From an uncultured Burkholderiales bacterium (GTDB lineage Bacteria; Pseudomonadota; Gammaproteobacteria; Burkholderiales; Burkholderiaceae_E): a stretch of DNA of 64,000 nucleotides. Below are positions 17,170 through 26,400 of the stretch, piece after piece. The position numbers and the translations under genes were made by a program. The notes beneath the pieces are model-generated. The model made no database searches. It was not told the origin of the DNA and saw nothing but the letters and a program-made list of their open reading frames with translations. The stretch covers positions 21,524 to 85,523 of the forward strand of contig CADEEH010000004.1 of NCBI GenBank assembly GCA_902826305.1. Reading direction: 5' to 3'. The first letter of the stretch is position 1. Each line of letters starts with the position of its first letter.

Positions 17170-18597
17170 TCAGGGCCTGCAGAGCCTCGATAGCGAGGTC
17201 TGGTCCGTCCCGGCGACGTGTTTCTGCTTTCGTTGCAGCAGCCGCTTGCCTTCGATGAACGCCACGTATTTCCAGAGGAAGCTCAGGAAGCGCGGACCGA
17301 AGGCGTCGTTGTGTCCGTCGATGATCTTCTGCCTGGTCTCGACGACCATCACCGGGCTGTGTGGAGTTCGGGGCGCGACGCCGCCCCAGGATCCCGATTG
17401 CTCGGCCGGCAGTGGTTTCAGGATGACGCTGGAGAACGTCGTCGGGCTGGTGAAGTCGTAGCTGCAGATCTTTTCCCCGGGGACGTAGTCCGCCTCCGTC
17501 AGCGAGTCGAAAGCACCGTCTGGCGCCGGTTCAAGACTGTGTGTCCGCTGTTCCGGGACATTGCCGAGCGCCTTTCCCCATAGCGTTCCCTGGTAGTCGT
17601 TCGGTTCGAGGCGGAAGCTCGGCCGAAAGGGGCCTGTCGCCGCTCGGCCGATCGGGAACCAGATCTTCCGTGCGTAGTCGTTGTCCGCGGAGAAGACGAT
17701 GAGTTGGGGGGATTGGGCCGGGGTGTAGGCGAGTTGCCGGTAGAGCGCGTCGATCCGCGCGAACTGGTAGGACTCGACAGCCGGGTTGACCAGCACGTTG
17801 AGGTCGCCGAACCCGCTGATAGGCTTCGCCTCCGCAGGCGCTGGCACCGAATAGGGAGACAGTGCTGCGGATAGCTGCGGCGCCTGGCGCGACAGATCTT
17901 CCTCGAGTTGCCGTTGTATCGCTTTCCACAACACCTGGGCGCCGAAGCTGTGGCCGAACGTCACGAGCCCGGTGAACGGACTGCGCGGATTCGCGTCGCC
18001 ATTCCTCGCATTGGCCTCCACGAAGATGCTCTGCAGACGGGAAATGAACTCGGCGAGATCTCCCGACCCGACTCGCTCGGCGGCGTTTTTGCGGCCCCAG
18101 AACGTCAGATAGTCGGCGTACCAGGGCAGTGACTGGCCGCGCCATCCGAGGTACAGGCCCACAATTCGAAAGTCAGGGGTGTTGGTGAGTCTCTGCCTCA
18201 GCTCGCGTCGCGCCGGCGTGTTGAGCGCGCCGTGGAGCACGGGCAGCCACCTCTTGAAGTCCTCGAGGTTGGTGTCATCGGCAGCTGCATTGTGGTGCCA
18301 GCCGTGGATGTAGACGATGACCAGCGTGTTCGTGTTCTGCGAGAGATGGCGGATTTCGTCCAGCGTCTTCTGCGCTGCATCGCGATCCCAGAGAGTGCCG
18401 AAGTCATCGGACTCGACGATTCGAAGTTCGTACGTATCCGTCGTCTGCGCTGGCGTCGAGTGAGGGCCCGAGTACAGCGCGCAGCCCAACGCCGACGTTA
18501 CCCAAAGGACGACCAGCAGCGCTTGTAGCAGACGATGGGGGCACGAGTGGGTGGGGGCCGGTTGAATCGATGACGACGACGGGGCAAAGGGGTCCAC
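17170..18597 (-). CDS. Alpha/beta-hydrolase lipoprotein
   Basis: This 475-aa protein starts with GTG at 18597. A hydrophobic segment (LLQALLVVLWVTSALGC) ends in a lipobox with Cys at about residue 39, so it is probably anchored to a membrane. VIVYIHGWHHNA is an oxyanion-hole strand, and LVTFGHSFGAQVLWKA carries the nucleophile elbow GHSFG. LIVFSADNDYARKIWFPI could supply the acid. The catalytic His is not assigned with certainty. The substrate is unknown. AAGGAA lies upstream of the start, and the beta-barrel-like gene follows closely. Confidence 0.75.
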   Translation of the reverse strand: MDPFAPSSSSIQPAPTHSCPHRLLQALLVVLWVTSALGCALYSGPHSTPAQTTDTYELRIVESDDFGTLWDRDAAQKTLDEIRHLSQNTNTLVIVYIHGWHHNAAADDTNLEDFKRWLPVLHGALNTPARRELRQRLTNTPDFRIVGLYLGWRGQSLPWYADYLTFWGRKNAAERVGSGDLAEFISRLQSIFVEANARNGDANPRSPFTGLVTFGHSFGAQVLWKAIQRQLEEDLSRQAPQLSAALSPYSVPAPAEAKPISGFGDLNVLVNPAVESYQFARIDALYRQLAYTPAQSPQLIVFSADNDYARKIWFPIGRAATGPFRPSFRLEPNDYQGTLWGKALGNVPEQRTHSLEPAPDGAFDSLTEADYVPGEKICSYDFTSPTTFSSVILKPLPAEQSGSWGGVAPRTPHSPVMVVETRQKIIDGHNDAFGPRFLSFLWKYVAFIEGKRLLQRKQKHVAGTDQTSLSRLCRP

Positions 18598-19016
18598 GAA
18601 ACCGGGTTCCTTCGACAGCCTCGGGCGACCGGGTTGGTCGCTTGTTCGGTGTCGTGCATATTAACGGCCGACTGAGACGCATCGCAACGCGTGGGCGGCT
18701 GGTTTCTACGCAACTTTGCTGACGTTCCCAATCCGGGGAGACGCGCGGCAGGAGCCGAATACCGGGCGTCGGCCGCTGGCGAGGCGAGGGTTGGTGCCGT
18801 GGAGAACCACAGAAACGTGGGTCGGCCGGTTTATGTGGCCTCCTTGGTACTCGCCTTGGTCTAGCGCTTCAGCTGACTACCGGTGGGACTCGTTCACATG
18901 CCCGTTGTCGGCTGGGCTTCGCTATCGGAGTCGTGGCGTGACGGTCGCTTTATTCGGCGAGAGACCGATGGGATGTGCGGCACATGTGCAGTCCGAGCGC
19001 CTCCGCCGTCTTAACC
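18598..19016. other. 419-bp intergenic stretch
   Basis: This is the upstream region of the lipoprotein-hydrolase gene and the downstream region of the acetamidase gene, both on the minus strand. I see no gene. GCATATTAAC near 18657-18666 is the only A/T-rich patch; no promoter can be named with confidence. Confidence 0.3.
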
Positions 19017-20471
19017 TCACCCCCCACGCGCCGGAAAAATCCCCTTCTTCACCACCGCATGCACCCCCCAGTTCCCATCGACTACCTGCGTGATCCCGAA
19101 GTCCACCGCGATCGACATCAGCGAGATCGCCTCGTCCTCGGTCAGCGACTGCGTGGTCATCAGGAAGTGGCGCATCTTGCGGTAGGCGTCGCGCATCGCC
19201 AGGTCCACCGATGACTTCGCGAAGATGTCGTTCTTCGCGTTCGGGCCGAGTTCGGCCAGGTAGTTGGCGAAGCTGAAGCCATGCAGCACCCAGTCGTCCG
19301 CTGTTTCCAGCAGCGGGTAGTTCAGGTGGGCCAGCGGCGTGCCGGGCAGGCTGGCCTTCTTGTGCAGGATGAACTGAAAGGTGCCGGTGAGCGAGCACTC
19401 GATCGCCGTGCCGCACAGTTCCGAGTCGCCCTGTGAGGCATGCGGGTCGCCGACCGAGAACATCGCGCCCGGCACCGCCACCGGGTAGTACAGCGTGGCG
19501 CCCTTGCCGATGCGCCAGTTGTCGATGTTGCCCCCGGTGTGGTTCGGCGGGATCGAGTTGACGAGCTCGGCCTCGGCCGGTGCGACGCCCATCGTGCCGA
19601 AGTGTGGCCGCACGGGGATGCGGATGTTCTTGAGCACGCCCTCGTTCCTGGCAATCGTCTTGTGGTCCACCGGCACGCCCGGATAGTCGATGGTCGGGTG
19701 CACGACGCCGAAGGGGTCGGTCTGCGGCGTCCAGCGGAAGTTGTAGAGCGCACGCGCCCAGTTGCGCTCGCCGGTGGCGTCGAGTTCGTAGATGGTGATC
19801 ACCTCGCGCTTCTTCGGCTCGGTGATCGTGTCGCCGTAGTGAAAGCCCCACCAGGCCGCAGCGTTGCTGCCGAACGCCCGCCCCTTGTAGGCCGGGTTCG
19901 CGCACGGCCGCGGAACCACGTCGATGATGCGCACCTCGAGGATGTCGCCGGGTTCGGCTCCCTTGATGAGGACGGGCCCGGTGCAGACGTGCACCCCTTC
20001 GCCGCCGCCGGCGCCGACCTTCGCGTCCATCGGACCGGCGCCGCGACGATCGACGCCTTTGCGCGTCTTGTCCCAGAAGAACACGCTCTCGGCGCCCGGG
20101 TCGCCCTTGACCATGCGTTCGGCGTCGTCGTTGGCGTGATGCGTCAGCGTCTCGATCGTGGCGAAGTCGCCGGACTCGACCTCCACCACCGGCTTGGCCG
20201 ACTTGCTGAAGTAGCCCCACAGCACCGTGTTGGCGGCGGCCGGGATGTAGTAGTGGCTGGCCTTGCCGGAGCCGGGCTGGCCGCTCTGCGCGAACGCGCT
20301 GCGCGACATCGGTACCGTGAGTGCGGCCGCCGACACCGTCGCGCCACCGGCGGCCATCGCGTCGCGCAGGAAGCTCCGGCGTGTGACCTGGAACTCCTCT
20401 CGCACCTCGGCCTGCGCCTCGGGGGTGGAAGGGCCGTGCTGACAACCGGGCCCGCAGACGTGTTCGTGCAT
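19017..20471 (-). CDS. Tat-exported acetamidase/formamidase family protein
   Basis: The ATG at 20471 is chosen because CAGGAG lies 8 bases upstream; the frame is open further upstream without support. The 484-aa protein begins MHEHVCGPGCQHG, a Cys/His-rich stretch, then VTRRSFLRDAMAAGG, a twin-arginine signal ending near AFA-Q. The rest matches the FmdA/AmdA family: VHVCTGPVLIKGAEPGDILE, GRAFGSNAAAWWGFHYGD, PPNHTGGNIDNW and VGDPHASQGDSELCGTAIE, which hold the metal-binding and catalytic residues. Family members hydrolyse formamide or acetamide to ammonia and acid. Export through Tat is less usual for the family and implies a periplasmic role. It appears monocistronic. Confidence 0.88.
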   Translation of the reverse strand: MHEHVCGPGCQHGPSTPEAQAEVREEFQVTRRSFLRDAMAAGGATVSAAALTVPMSRSAFAQSGQPGSGKASHYYIPAAANTVLWGYFSKSAKPVVEVESGDFATIETLTHHANDDAERMVKGDPGAESVFFWDKTRKGVDRRGAGPMDAKVGAGGGEGVHVCTGPVLIKGAEPGDILEVRIIDVVPRPCANPAYKGRAFGSNAAAWWGFHYGDTITEPKKREVITIYELDATGERNWARALYNFRWTPQTDPFGVVHPTIDYPGVPVDHKTIARNEGVLKNIRIPVRPHFGTMGVAPAEAELVNSIPPNHTGGNIDNWRIGKGATLYYPVAVPGAMFSVGDPHASQGDSELCGTAIECSLTGTFQFILHKKASLPGTPLAHLNYPLLETADDWVLHGFSFANYLAELGPNAKNDIFAKSSVDLAMRDAYRKMRHFLMTTQSLTEDEAISLMSIAVDFGITQVVDGNWGVHAVVKKGIFPARGG

Positions 20472-20826
20472 GGACGGCTCCTGTGTTTGGGGATCGGGAT
20501 CGAGTCGAGTGGCGGACCGTGCGCAAGACCGATGCCAGGCTTGGCAGTCGATGTGAGCGAGAAGGCGGTGCGTTTCCTTGGCCGCGAGTCGTCGGGCGAG
20601 AAGTGTCTGCACCAACGGCTTGTGTTTGGCACCGGGCGAGTGCGCCTGCGGTTCGATGTGCAGAAGTGAGTCCAGGATCCGGCATTCCGGCTTCCGGTCA
20701 TGCACGCCCTCAACGAACCAACTTCGGCGGTCGCAAGATCCGGCACGTCTTGGACCAGATCGCCGAGGACATCGGCGAGATCTTGCTCGCCAATGGAGGT
20801 GTCATCCTACCGGGAAGAGGGCATCC
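20472..20826. other. 355-bp intergenic stretch
   Basis: This lies upstream of the acetamidase gene. An upstream in-frame extension to 20705 (MHDRKPECRILDSLLHIEP) has no ribosome-binding site or family resemblance, so I treat it as non-coding. Nothing else is seen. Confidence 0.35.
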
Positions 20827-21435
20827 TTAGCCCGCCCAAGCGCGAAACGCCAGGATGCCGACTTCGCCCCGCGTGTTGAACAAGCCGCCAGCGGACGCAC
20901 CGTGACCGCTGCCGAGACCGACGCGCCCGCTGTCGTCACGCGCAACGACCCGCATCATCCGAGGGGCAAGCTGGGTGTAGGTCACAAACGCCGTGGGCAC
21001 CCGCTTGTCGGCACCGGCGTCCTCGACGAGAGCCGACAACAACGCAATCGCGACGAGTTGAGCAGTACGCCGACGTGACCAGTGTCGACCCGCGCGCCGT
21101 TCCCGGCCCGCCTGAGGGTTGCGCCCCGTGCGATGCTGCGCGTGCCTGATCAGCACCAGGACGAACAGGTTCATGACCAGGTTGGCCATGCAGCAGGCGA
21201 CCGTTGCGTCGATCCGGCGGCCGTTCTGTTCGAACAGCTGCAGCGTCAGCGTCGCATTGGACAGGCTCCACAGGACCCAGGTCAGCTGACTCTGGCCATC
21301 GGCGCGACATCCTGGCGCGAGCAACTTGCGGATCATCGGGATGTACGTGAGGACGCGCGTGGCGTTCGTGATGACGAACGCCCACGCCAGCAACTGGCGG
21401 TATAGCGACGGTTCCTGCAGATCGGGATGCAGCAT
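20827..21435 (-). CDS. Small multi-span membrane protein, PQ-loop-like
   Basis: The start is placed at 21435 (MLHPDLQEPSLYRQLLAW), where the sequence becomes membrane-like; longer starts read as low-complexity Arg-rich sequence. Of 202 residues, the first ~90 contain three hydrophobic spans (LAWAFVITNATRVLTYIPMI, LTWVLWSLSNATLTLQLF, ACCMANLVMNLFVLVLI). TYIPMIRKLLA followed by SQLTWVLWSL resembles a single PQ-loop/SemiSWEET-type unit. The C-terminal half is basic, then Gly-rich, and looks poorly conserved, so the true stop may have been lost by a frameshift. Function is unknown. Confidence 0.5.
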   Translation of the reverse strand: MLHPDLQEPSLYRQLLAWAFVITNATRVLTYIPMIRKLLAPGCRADGQSQLTWVLWSLSNATLTLQLFEQNGRRIDATVACCMANLVMNLFVLVLIRHAQHRTGRNPQAGRERRAGRHWSRRRTAQLVAIALLSALVEDAGADKRVPTAFVTYTQLAPRMMRVVARDDSGRVGLGSGHGASAGGLFNTRGEVGILAFRAWAG

Positions 21436-21535
21436 TCGGAGCCTCGACGACGTCTTGCCGCGGCCCGATGACGGCGCGCACTCGAAGTGCGGCGCGCAGC
21501 GGCCGCTGGCTGATCTGATGCTTCTCCCGATTCCC

Positions 21536-21805
21536 TCAGCGCTTTGCCTTCGAATTGCTTTTCGCGGTTGAAGTGGCAACCTTCTTCGAGGCGCCGGCTC
21601 GCCGCGTCGGCCCCGCACCGGCACTGGTCTTCTTCGCCTTGCTTCGACTGGTCGCCCGCGCCGCGACCTTCTTCGCTCGGCCTTTGCCGGTCGGAGTGGT
21701 CCGGATCGCCTCCATGATCGGCGGCGAGTAGGGAGTGGTACAACCAAGCAGCGCAAGCATCTGGAGTGCAGCACAGGCAAGTCGTCGAATGGCGATCTGG
21801 GTCAT
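21536..21805 (-). CDS. Small lipoprotein with Lys/Ala-rich tail
   Basis: This 89-aa protein has a hydrophobic N-terminus ending in a lipobox (LQMLALLGC, Cys about residue 22). The rest is rich in Lys, Ala, Ser and Thr (KGRAKKVAARATSRSKAKK), like histone-H1-type tails. The combination suggests a small envelope lipoprotein that binds anionic polymers, but this is inference. It could also be a chance frame, since high-GC DNA easily yields Ala/Lys/Arg runs. Confidence 0.5.
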   Translation of the reverse strand: MTQIAIRRLACAALQMLALLGCTTPYSPPIMEAIRTTPTGKGRAKKVAARATSRSKAKKTSAGAGPTRRAGASKKVATSTAKSNSKAKR

Positions 21806-21961
21806 GCGCTACGTTCCCATGCGGCAGCTGGCGCGGTGAATCGCAATCCTGCACGTCTCCAAGCGCATGCCGCAAGGCCCGTGGCGTCGGTGCGTACGCA
21901 TATCTGATGACATTCGCCGGCCCACCCGCTTTGCGTGGCCAGTGATAGCGGATTGCGGCGC

Positions 21962-22808
21962 CTACTTCAGCGCATCCACATACGTGTCAAGCACATCGCC
22001 CCAATAGTCCCGGATGCGCGATCAAGGCGTGGCCGCTGTTTTGTCCTGGCACCGAGTAGGACTCGAACCGACCTTTGCCGCCGGCCGAGACGAAGGCCTC
22101 GAAGTTGGACTTGCTGTGCGAGAAGGAATAGAAGGGATCGCTCTCGCCATAGAGCCAGACGGTGGATTGCTGGAAGGCTGCGCCCCGTCGAAAAGTTGTC
22201 GCATTGATCGCGGTAGCGGTGGTACACCAATCGCTTATCCAGCCGCCGACGAAGTTGATCGCACCGAGGAACAACTCCGGACGCACTCCGGCATACGCGA
22301 TCGCAAGGATGCCGCCACGTGACTGCCCGCCGATCAGCATGCGGGTGCTCAGGACGTCGGGGCGCGCTCGAACATGTTCCATGACTGCGTCCAGGTCTTC
22401 TATCGCCCGATCCACGCCAGCAAGCGAAAGATCCGTCTGACAGGTGTAGCGGCTTCGGTCCGGTTCGAAGCCTTCGTCGTAGAGACCGCCGGATCGACCG
22501 CGACCGCGGCGCTGCGGGAAGATCACCATCCAGCCCTTGTCCACGAAGTACTTGCTTATCGTCGGACTGGACCAGCTTCGACGAAAGAAATCGGGATTGT
22601 TGCCGCGGCCAGTGGAGCCATGGTTGAAGATGACTGTCGGAAATGGTCCTGCGCCGCTTGGCTTGCTGATCAACAGCTCGAGATCGACGGGATTGCCAGC
22701 CTCCACGAGCGAAGTAGGAATGATTTCAGTCGACGTGTTCTGAGCGTTGGCTTGCGCAAGGAGCGTTGTGCCGATGAACAGCGCGGTGGGAAACTGGGCG
22801 ATTCGCAT
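21962..22808 (-). pseudogene. Secreted alpha/beta hydrolase (DLH/peptidase-like), frameshifted near its end
   Basis: The protein starts MRIAQFPTALFIGTTLLAQA, a signal peptide; a start 9 bases upstream is also possible. TVIFNHGSTGRG is the oxyanion strand, GGQSRGG (nucleophile Ser) the elbow, LYGESDPFY the acid loop and SGHAL the catalytic His. The open frame stops at 21987 after GLLGRCA. A different frame immediately after the His reads RDYWGDVLDTYVDALK and stops at 21962, which is how this family normally ends. A small insertion (1 or 7 bases) near 22010-22020 therefore probably shifted the frame. The catalytic residues precede it, so partial function is possible. Confidence 0.65.
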
Positions 22809-22817
22809 GATGAACAC

Positions 22818-23457
22818 TCCGTCAAGTGGCTACGCTGTGCATCCGGACGTCGAGGCAGCTGGGCGGGTTCGGCGGAATCTGTGAGCACAGCTTGCCCCCG
22901 CCGCGACGGCGGCGAGCGGCAACAGGGCAATCAGGCGCTCAGTATCGAACCCGCCATGGGATCTGGCATCCACAGGTTTGTCGACGAAAGCCGGCGCCCA
23001 CCGTGGCTCGCCGGGGGAAATCGCAAGCTGCATTCATCTGTGCTCGTCTCTCCAACGAAGCGGGTTGCAACTTCCGCCGCGGACTCCGTGGCCAGTTGCG
23101 CCTGCTTGACTGACAGCCCGTGCTCATGCGACGCGGCTCTGCGTGGGCCTGGCCAGCGGCGCGTCGCGAGCCCACACGCGCTCCCAAATTCGAGAACGAA
23201 CGCGCGGAGTCGAGGGGTGTAGACTTCGGTCGTGATCCGATAACCATCAGAAGAACAAATCTCGGTCGGATTCACCGCCTCGCGCGGCAAGACGCGAGGT
23301 CGACGTCAGGAGGAATGACTGGCGACGAGGCATCGAAGCGCATAGCCCACGCGCGATCAGCTCGCCGGTGACTTGATCGGCCGCCATTGACGGTCGTGTC
23401 AGAAGCGTTTGTGTCGGAAGTACTGCATCACCGAATACGCACGGGGGGTGACGCATC
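22818..23457. other. 640-bp intergenic stretch before the 1741-aa gene
   Basis: Neither strand shows a protein-like frame with a start signal. The G-rich ACGGGGGGTGACGC just before 23458 may act as the ribosome-binding site of the next gene. I see no terminator or promoter that can be defended. Confidence 0.35.
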
Positions 23458-26400
23458 ATGGCTTCGCATATTCGTATCAAGTCCGGCTCGGCCTCGAACG
23501 TGGAAGACAGGCCCCGGAATCACGCAAACAGGAAGGGATTCGGGGGCGGAGGGCGTCTGCCTTCCGGCTTCGGGCATCTGGCCGCGACGGCCGCGCGCGA
23601 ATCGGCGCACCCGGATCATCGGCCGCGCCGTACTCCTGCGGCGGGCGCAAACCGCGAGGCGCTGGCCAACCAGGCTGCCGCTGCGGCGGAACACAGTGCC
23701 CAGGCCGTTCCCGGTGAGACACCGGCCGAACAGGCGTTTCGACTCGCGACCGAATCCCGGCAGGAAACCGCGTTGGCGGCAAGCGAGGACAACAAGGCCA
23801 AGACCGAGTTGCGTCGTGCGAAAGCCGACGGGATCGTCACGGCCGAGGAACGACGAGCCGTAACCGATCATCGGAACCTGTCGCGCCAGCACGAGGCCAC
23901 GGCAAAGGCGTTGCAGCAGCGATCGAACGCCGCTGCTATCGCGGCCGGTTCGAATGCGCTGGGCGCCGAGGGCATCGCGAGGTTCGACCTCCAGTTCGAG
24001 GCGGGCAGCGTCGCGAACATGCGCCAGATCGACGGCATCATGGACCGCATGTCGAAGGTCCTGCGGCACGGCGGCCACAAGCGGGGTGCGGACCCGCTGC
24101 TCGCGGGCGTCGGCGACCGGTACCGCACGAACGCGATCGATGCGACCAACAACCCGCAGGCGGGCATCACCGCCAGCCTCGTCGCCCGTCACGATTCGGT
24201 GAGTGCACTCGTCGGACAGGTCTTCAACGCCGACGGGCAGCTCAGCGCGGCCGAGCGTGCCGTCACGGAGCAGCTCGGTACGGTCTCCACGCGGCTTCAC
24301 GATCGGCTCGAGATCCAGCCCGCGCTGACGTACTTGAAGTGGCGGAAGATGCGCGCGGACATGATCCGCGCCGCCGACGTCGACCACAAACGCACCGCAT
24401 CTGAGAACGCGAAGATCGCGAAGTACGCGCGCAAGGCCGATGCCAGCGCCATGCGCAGCTCGTCCGAAGCGATGGCGCTGGTCGTGGCCGGGGCGTTCGA
24501 CAACCTGGTCACCGATGGCGCCGGCGCGGACCTGCTGGCCATGCTCGACGAAAGCATCGACCACGCGCGCACGCTGTTCATCGACGCCGGGCGGCCGGCC
24601 GATGAAGTCCTGGGCGGCGCCGGCGACGCGTTTCGCACCGGCGCGATCACGGCGGCCACGGATCCCTCCGCGGGTTCGTATGCCGGTCTGCTCGCGCAAA
24701 GTGCTGCGCTCGGCGAGGCGCTGGCCCGGTTGACCGAAGCGGACGGGCAGACCAGCGCGAACGAAAGCCAGGCACTGCTCAGGCACTCCCTCGCCCATGG
24801 CCGGACCGAGACCGGTCTGCTGAAGGTCAAGGTCGAGGAGTTCAGGAATGCGTTCAGTGCCTACGAGCAGGTGACGGCGCGAACCGATGCCTCGCCGTCC
24901 GAAATTGCCCAGGCCAAAGCGTTCCTCGAACAGAAGTTCAACGAGACCCTCGCGGCGACGTCGGCGAAGCGCCTGCCGGCGAACGTGCTCGCGCAGTTGC
25001 AGGCTTCCTTCAGCCACCACCTGGCCGAAGGTGACGCGCAGGCAGCCGCAGTGGACGATCGCCAGCTCAACTACGCCGCCGCCATCCTGGCGTCCCGGAA
25101 CATGGACGGCGGCATGTTGGCCAGCGAACGTGCGGCCTCGCTGCGAACCGCGGAGCTGAAGGCGCTGGCCGACCCGAACCATGCCATCGACGACGCGGCC
25201 CTGGCCGACGGGCTTGTGCTGGGCAAGCAACTGAAGACGCAGGCATTGGCCGACGACGGCATCATTGCGCCGGACGAGGCCGCCGTGCTGACCGACTACA
25301 CGGAGGGGCTCGAACTCACGGTCAGGAACGCGAACGACAACGGCGAGCTGCTGGCGCGCCTGGATCGGGTCTATGCCGATGCCGCGGCCAAGGGTGACGC
25401 GCACGGCATGGCGCTGGCCAACAGCCTGACCACGCTCGTGATCAGTGCCGAGGCAAACGCGCCGGCCGAGACCAGCCGGGTCGACCCGCTCGCCGCCTAC
25501 AGCGTCAGCCCCGAATCGATCACGAAGAACTTCCACGGCGACGGCGAGCTGGCACGACTGGACGCGGCGGCCCGAGCGGGCGACGACCACGCCGTGCGCG
25601 CCTGGATCCGCCAGGCGCTCGGCCTGAACGCCGACGGTTCGATGGCGCAACACGCCGACGTGACCAAGGCCGGCGGATTCTCCGTGATTGCGGTGAACAA
25701 GAACCGTGCGCTCGACACCAGGCTTCGCAAGCTGTCGCAGGAGACCCGCCAGCGCATCGAGGATTGGGTCAACGACGAGAAGTATCGTACCGCGCAGGTC
25801 GCGATGCTCTACGACACGGTGACCGGCCAGTACCACGCCTGGGACGGGTCCGATGGTGTTCACAAGATCCACAAGTTCGACGCCGATCGCGCGGTCGGAA
25901 CCACGTGGCGCATCGAGCTCAGTGCCAAGTCGCTGAAGAATCTCAGGGCGGCGTCGGCCACGCGCCGGCAGCACGAGCAGGCGCAGGACAGCGCCATCGC
26001 CGCGATCGACCAGCAACTCGCCGCGCTCGATGCCGAAGACGCCAAGGCGCTTGCGCTGTTCAGTGCCGACGGCGACCGGGTCGCGTTCGATGCCTATTCG
26101 ATCCGCTCGGCCGGACAGCGTGCCTCGCTCGAGCATCAGCGATTGGACGTGATCCGTCAGCCGGGCGTGCAGACGGCTGGTGCGGGCGGTATCGACTGGG
26201 GTTTGAACCGGCGCGCGGTGCAGCAAGCCACCCAGGCCGACGTCGAGCACGCGAAGCGGATCGCCGTGAAGCTGCCACCGGAGCAGGCGGAACTCGTGCT
26301 CGCCTCGGTCGGCGACCCGGAGGCCATCGGCACGCAGGTGCGCATCATGCTCGGCGTGGGTGTCGACGGCCTGAGCTCTCCGGGCGTGGTTCCGGGCAGG

